Of a stretch of 64,000 bases of DNA, positions 62,792 to 64,000 are shown one piece after another. The stretch spans positions 1,736,001-1,800,000 of the forward strand of contig NZ_AP022617.1 in assembly GCF_010731575.1 (NCBI RefSeq), given 5' to 3'. Both the position numbers and the translations under genes were made by a program. How positions within the stretch are numbered: the first letter of the stretch is position 1; every line of letters begins with the position of its first letter. A model generated the notes under the pieces. It was not told the origin of the DNA. It ran no database searches and saw only the letters and a program-made list of their open reading frames with translations. Source of the stretch: Mycolicibacterium monacense. GTDB taxonomy: Bacteria > Actinomycetota > Actinomycetes > Mycobacteriales > Mycobacteriaceae.

Positions 62792-64000
62792 ACGCTCCTG
62801 CGACACCGGGCGACGTGCCACCCAACGCGGTCGCCGTCATCGGGATGGCGGCACGACTCCCGGGTGCGAACTCGGTGTCGGCATTCTGGGACAACCTGCG
62901 CCGTGGCGAGGAATCGATCGTCACCCTGTCCGAGGAAGAACTCCTGGCCGCCGGGATCAGCGAGCAGACACTGGCCAACCCGTTCTACATCCGGCGGGCC
63001 CCCATCGTCGACGGCATCGACGAATTCGACAACGACTTCTTCGGGTTCCCGCCGCAGATGGCGCGCATGATGGACCCGCAGCACCGGCTGTTCCTCCAAA
63101 CCGCCTGGCACGCCATGGAAGACGCCGGATGCGACCCGGCCGGATTCGACGGCTCGATCGGTGTCTACGCCACCAGTGGGTCGAGCATCTACCTGCTGCA
63201 CAACCTGCTGACGCACCACGACCCGAACACCATCCTCGGTCAGGGCGCGACCTTCGACCTGGTGAACATGTCGCTGCTCAACGACAAGGACTATCTCGCC
63301 ACGCGCGTCTCCCATCAGTTCAACCTGCGCGGACCGAGCGTCACGGTGCAGACGGCGTGCTCGTCGAGCATGGTCGCCATCCACACGGCCTGCCAGAGCC
63401 TGCTCAACGGGGAATCCGACATCGTGCTCGCCGGCGGGGTGTCGCTGCGCGTGCCGCATCACGTCGGCTACTTCCACGAACCCGGATCCATGGTGTCCGG
63501 CGTCGGGCATTGCCGGCCGTTCGATTCGCGGGCCGACGGCACGGTGTTCGGCAGTGGCGTCGCGGTGGTGGTGCTCAAACCACTGGCCACCGCACTCGAG
63601 GACGGTGACCGCATCCACGCCGTCATCCGGGGATCGGCCATCAACAACGACGGTTCGATGAAGATGACCTACGCGGCCCCCAACGGCGCGGCTCAGGCCG
63701 ATGTCATCGCCGAGGCGCACGCGGTCGCCGACGTCGACCCCGCGACGATCAGCTATGTCGAGGCGCACGGGACGGGAACGCCACTGGGCGACCCGATCGA
63801 GATCGACGGGCTCCGAAGGGCTTTCGGGGTCTCCGACACCCCGCGGCCCGGCCCGTGCGCGGTCGGTTCGGTCAAATCCAACATCGGTCACCTCGCGGAG
63901 GTCTCCGGTATCGCGGGCCTGATCAAGACCATCCTGAGCCTCCAGCACAAGGCGATCCCGGCGACGCTGCACTACACCGAACCCAACCCGGCGCTCGACC
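62788..64000 (+). CDS. Type I polyketide synthase, PpsE-like (3' end off window)
   Basis: 404 residues of a terminal-type module, starting at GTG 62788 (AAAGGA at 62774). The KS N-terminus AVIGMAARLPGANSVSAFW and ESIVTLSEEELLAAGIS are in the PpsE style. RRAPIVDGIDEFDNDFFGFPP and YATSGSSIYLLHNLL are close to PpsE as I recall it. Active-site residues: Cys in VQTACSSSMVA, His in EAHGTGTPLGDP and SNIGHLAEVSG. There is no docking helix, unlike the two modules before it, also as in PpsE. The rest (AT, ACP, release) lies outside the window. Confidence 0.9.
   Translation, partial: MNAPATPGDVPPNAVAVIGMAARLPGANSVSAFWDNLRRGEESIVTLSEEELLAAGISEQTLANPFYIRRAPIVDGIDEFDNDFFGFPPQMARMMDPQHRLFLQTAWHAMEDAGCDPAGFDGSIGVYATSGSSIYLLHNLLTHHDPNTILGQGATFDLVNMSLLNDKDYLATRVSHQFNLRGPSVTVQTACSSSMVAIHTACQSLLNGESDIVLAGGVSLRVPHHVGYFHEPGSMVSGVGHCRPFDSRADGTVFGSGVAVVVLKPLATALEDGDRIHAVIRGSAINNDGSMKMTYAAPNGAAQADVIAEAHAVADVDPATISYVEAHGTGTPLGDPIEIDGLRRAFGVSDTPRPGPCAVGSVKSNIGHLAEVSGIAGLIKTILSLQHKAIPATLHYTEPNPALD

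Noticed and set aside
1..64000. tRNA or rRNA genes and insertion sequences
   Set aside because: I saw no cloverleaf-like sequence, rRNA blocks or transposase motifs. The 13E12 gene is the only mobile-element-like item.

Overview
The window is high-GC, densely packed actinobacterial DNA that reads as a chromosome segment of a Mycobacterium, most likely a rapid grower (Mycolicibacterium type). The strongest evidence is the block at 27.4-45.4 kb. It keeps the gene order of M. tuberculosis Rv1819c-Rv1832: a BacA-like ABC transporter, secA2, pgsA2, two DUF881 genes flanking a small basic membrane protein, gcvH, garA, a MerR gene (Rv1828 type), a bifunctional nuclease, a second MerR gene (Rv1830/resR type), then a glycine riboswitch and gcvB. 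A mycolic-acid methyltransferase-like gene, an F420-type oxidoreductase, a deazaflavin-type nitroreductase and a DUF222/HNH (13E12) gene point the same way. All family assignments come from reading the sequence and from recall of the families; no search was run.

Region 1 (0-27.4 kb) is a mosaic of small metabolic operons. They include lipid and ester hydrolases, a DJ-1/PfpI protein with an NDH-2-like flavoprotein, a Nudix hydrolase, an F420-type oxidoreductase operon, a ferredoxin-reductase/metal-hydrolase pair, an acyltransferase-SRPBCC-SDR operon, malQ, an MFS transporter, a heterodimer-type SMR pair, a carboxylesterase, a KhtT/KhtU-like antiporter pair, a secreted trypsin-like protease, and a TetR-controlled VOC/flavoprotein operon. 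Two genes look altered. The SDR has ATC where its start codon should be (10438). The VOC gene carries an apparent one-base insertion (24118-24119) that fuses it in frame to the following FAD dehydrogenase.

Region 2 (27.4-45.4 kb) is the conserved core. Two BacA/SbmA-like ABC transporters lie in tandem behind a flavin monooxygenase. The accessory secretion ATPase SecA2, phospholipid synthesis, the glycine cleavage genes and their regulators (GarA, two MerR proteins) follow. A tandem glycine riboswitch precedes gcvB.

Region 3 (45.4-64 kb) is accessory and the most interesting part. A small HTH protein and a TesA-like type II thioesterase are divergent from a FadD26-like fatty acyl-AMP ligase, separated by about 1.6 kb without a convincing gene. 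After the ligase comes a run of type I polyketide synthases resembling the phthiocerol (PDIM) Pps line but shortened: ACP-KS-AT-KR-ACP (PpsA-like), KS-AT-[broken KR]-ACP, KS-AT-KR-ACP with a PpsD-like end, then a PpsE-like KS cut by the window edge. No DH or ER domain is present, no PpsC-like module lies between them, and the second and third modules are a recent colinear duplication. I infer a compact phthiocerol-like lipid line with an unusual, only partly reduced product.

Two near-identical mini-ORFs (9970 and 39903), each ending in an ATGA overlap with the next gene, suggest a dispersed translational-coupling element.
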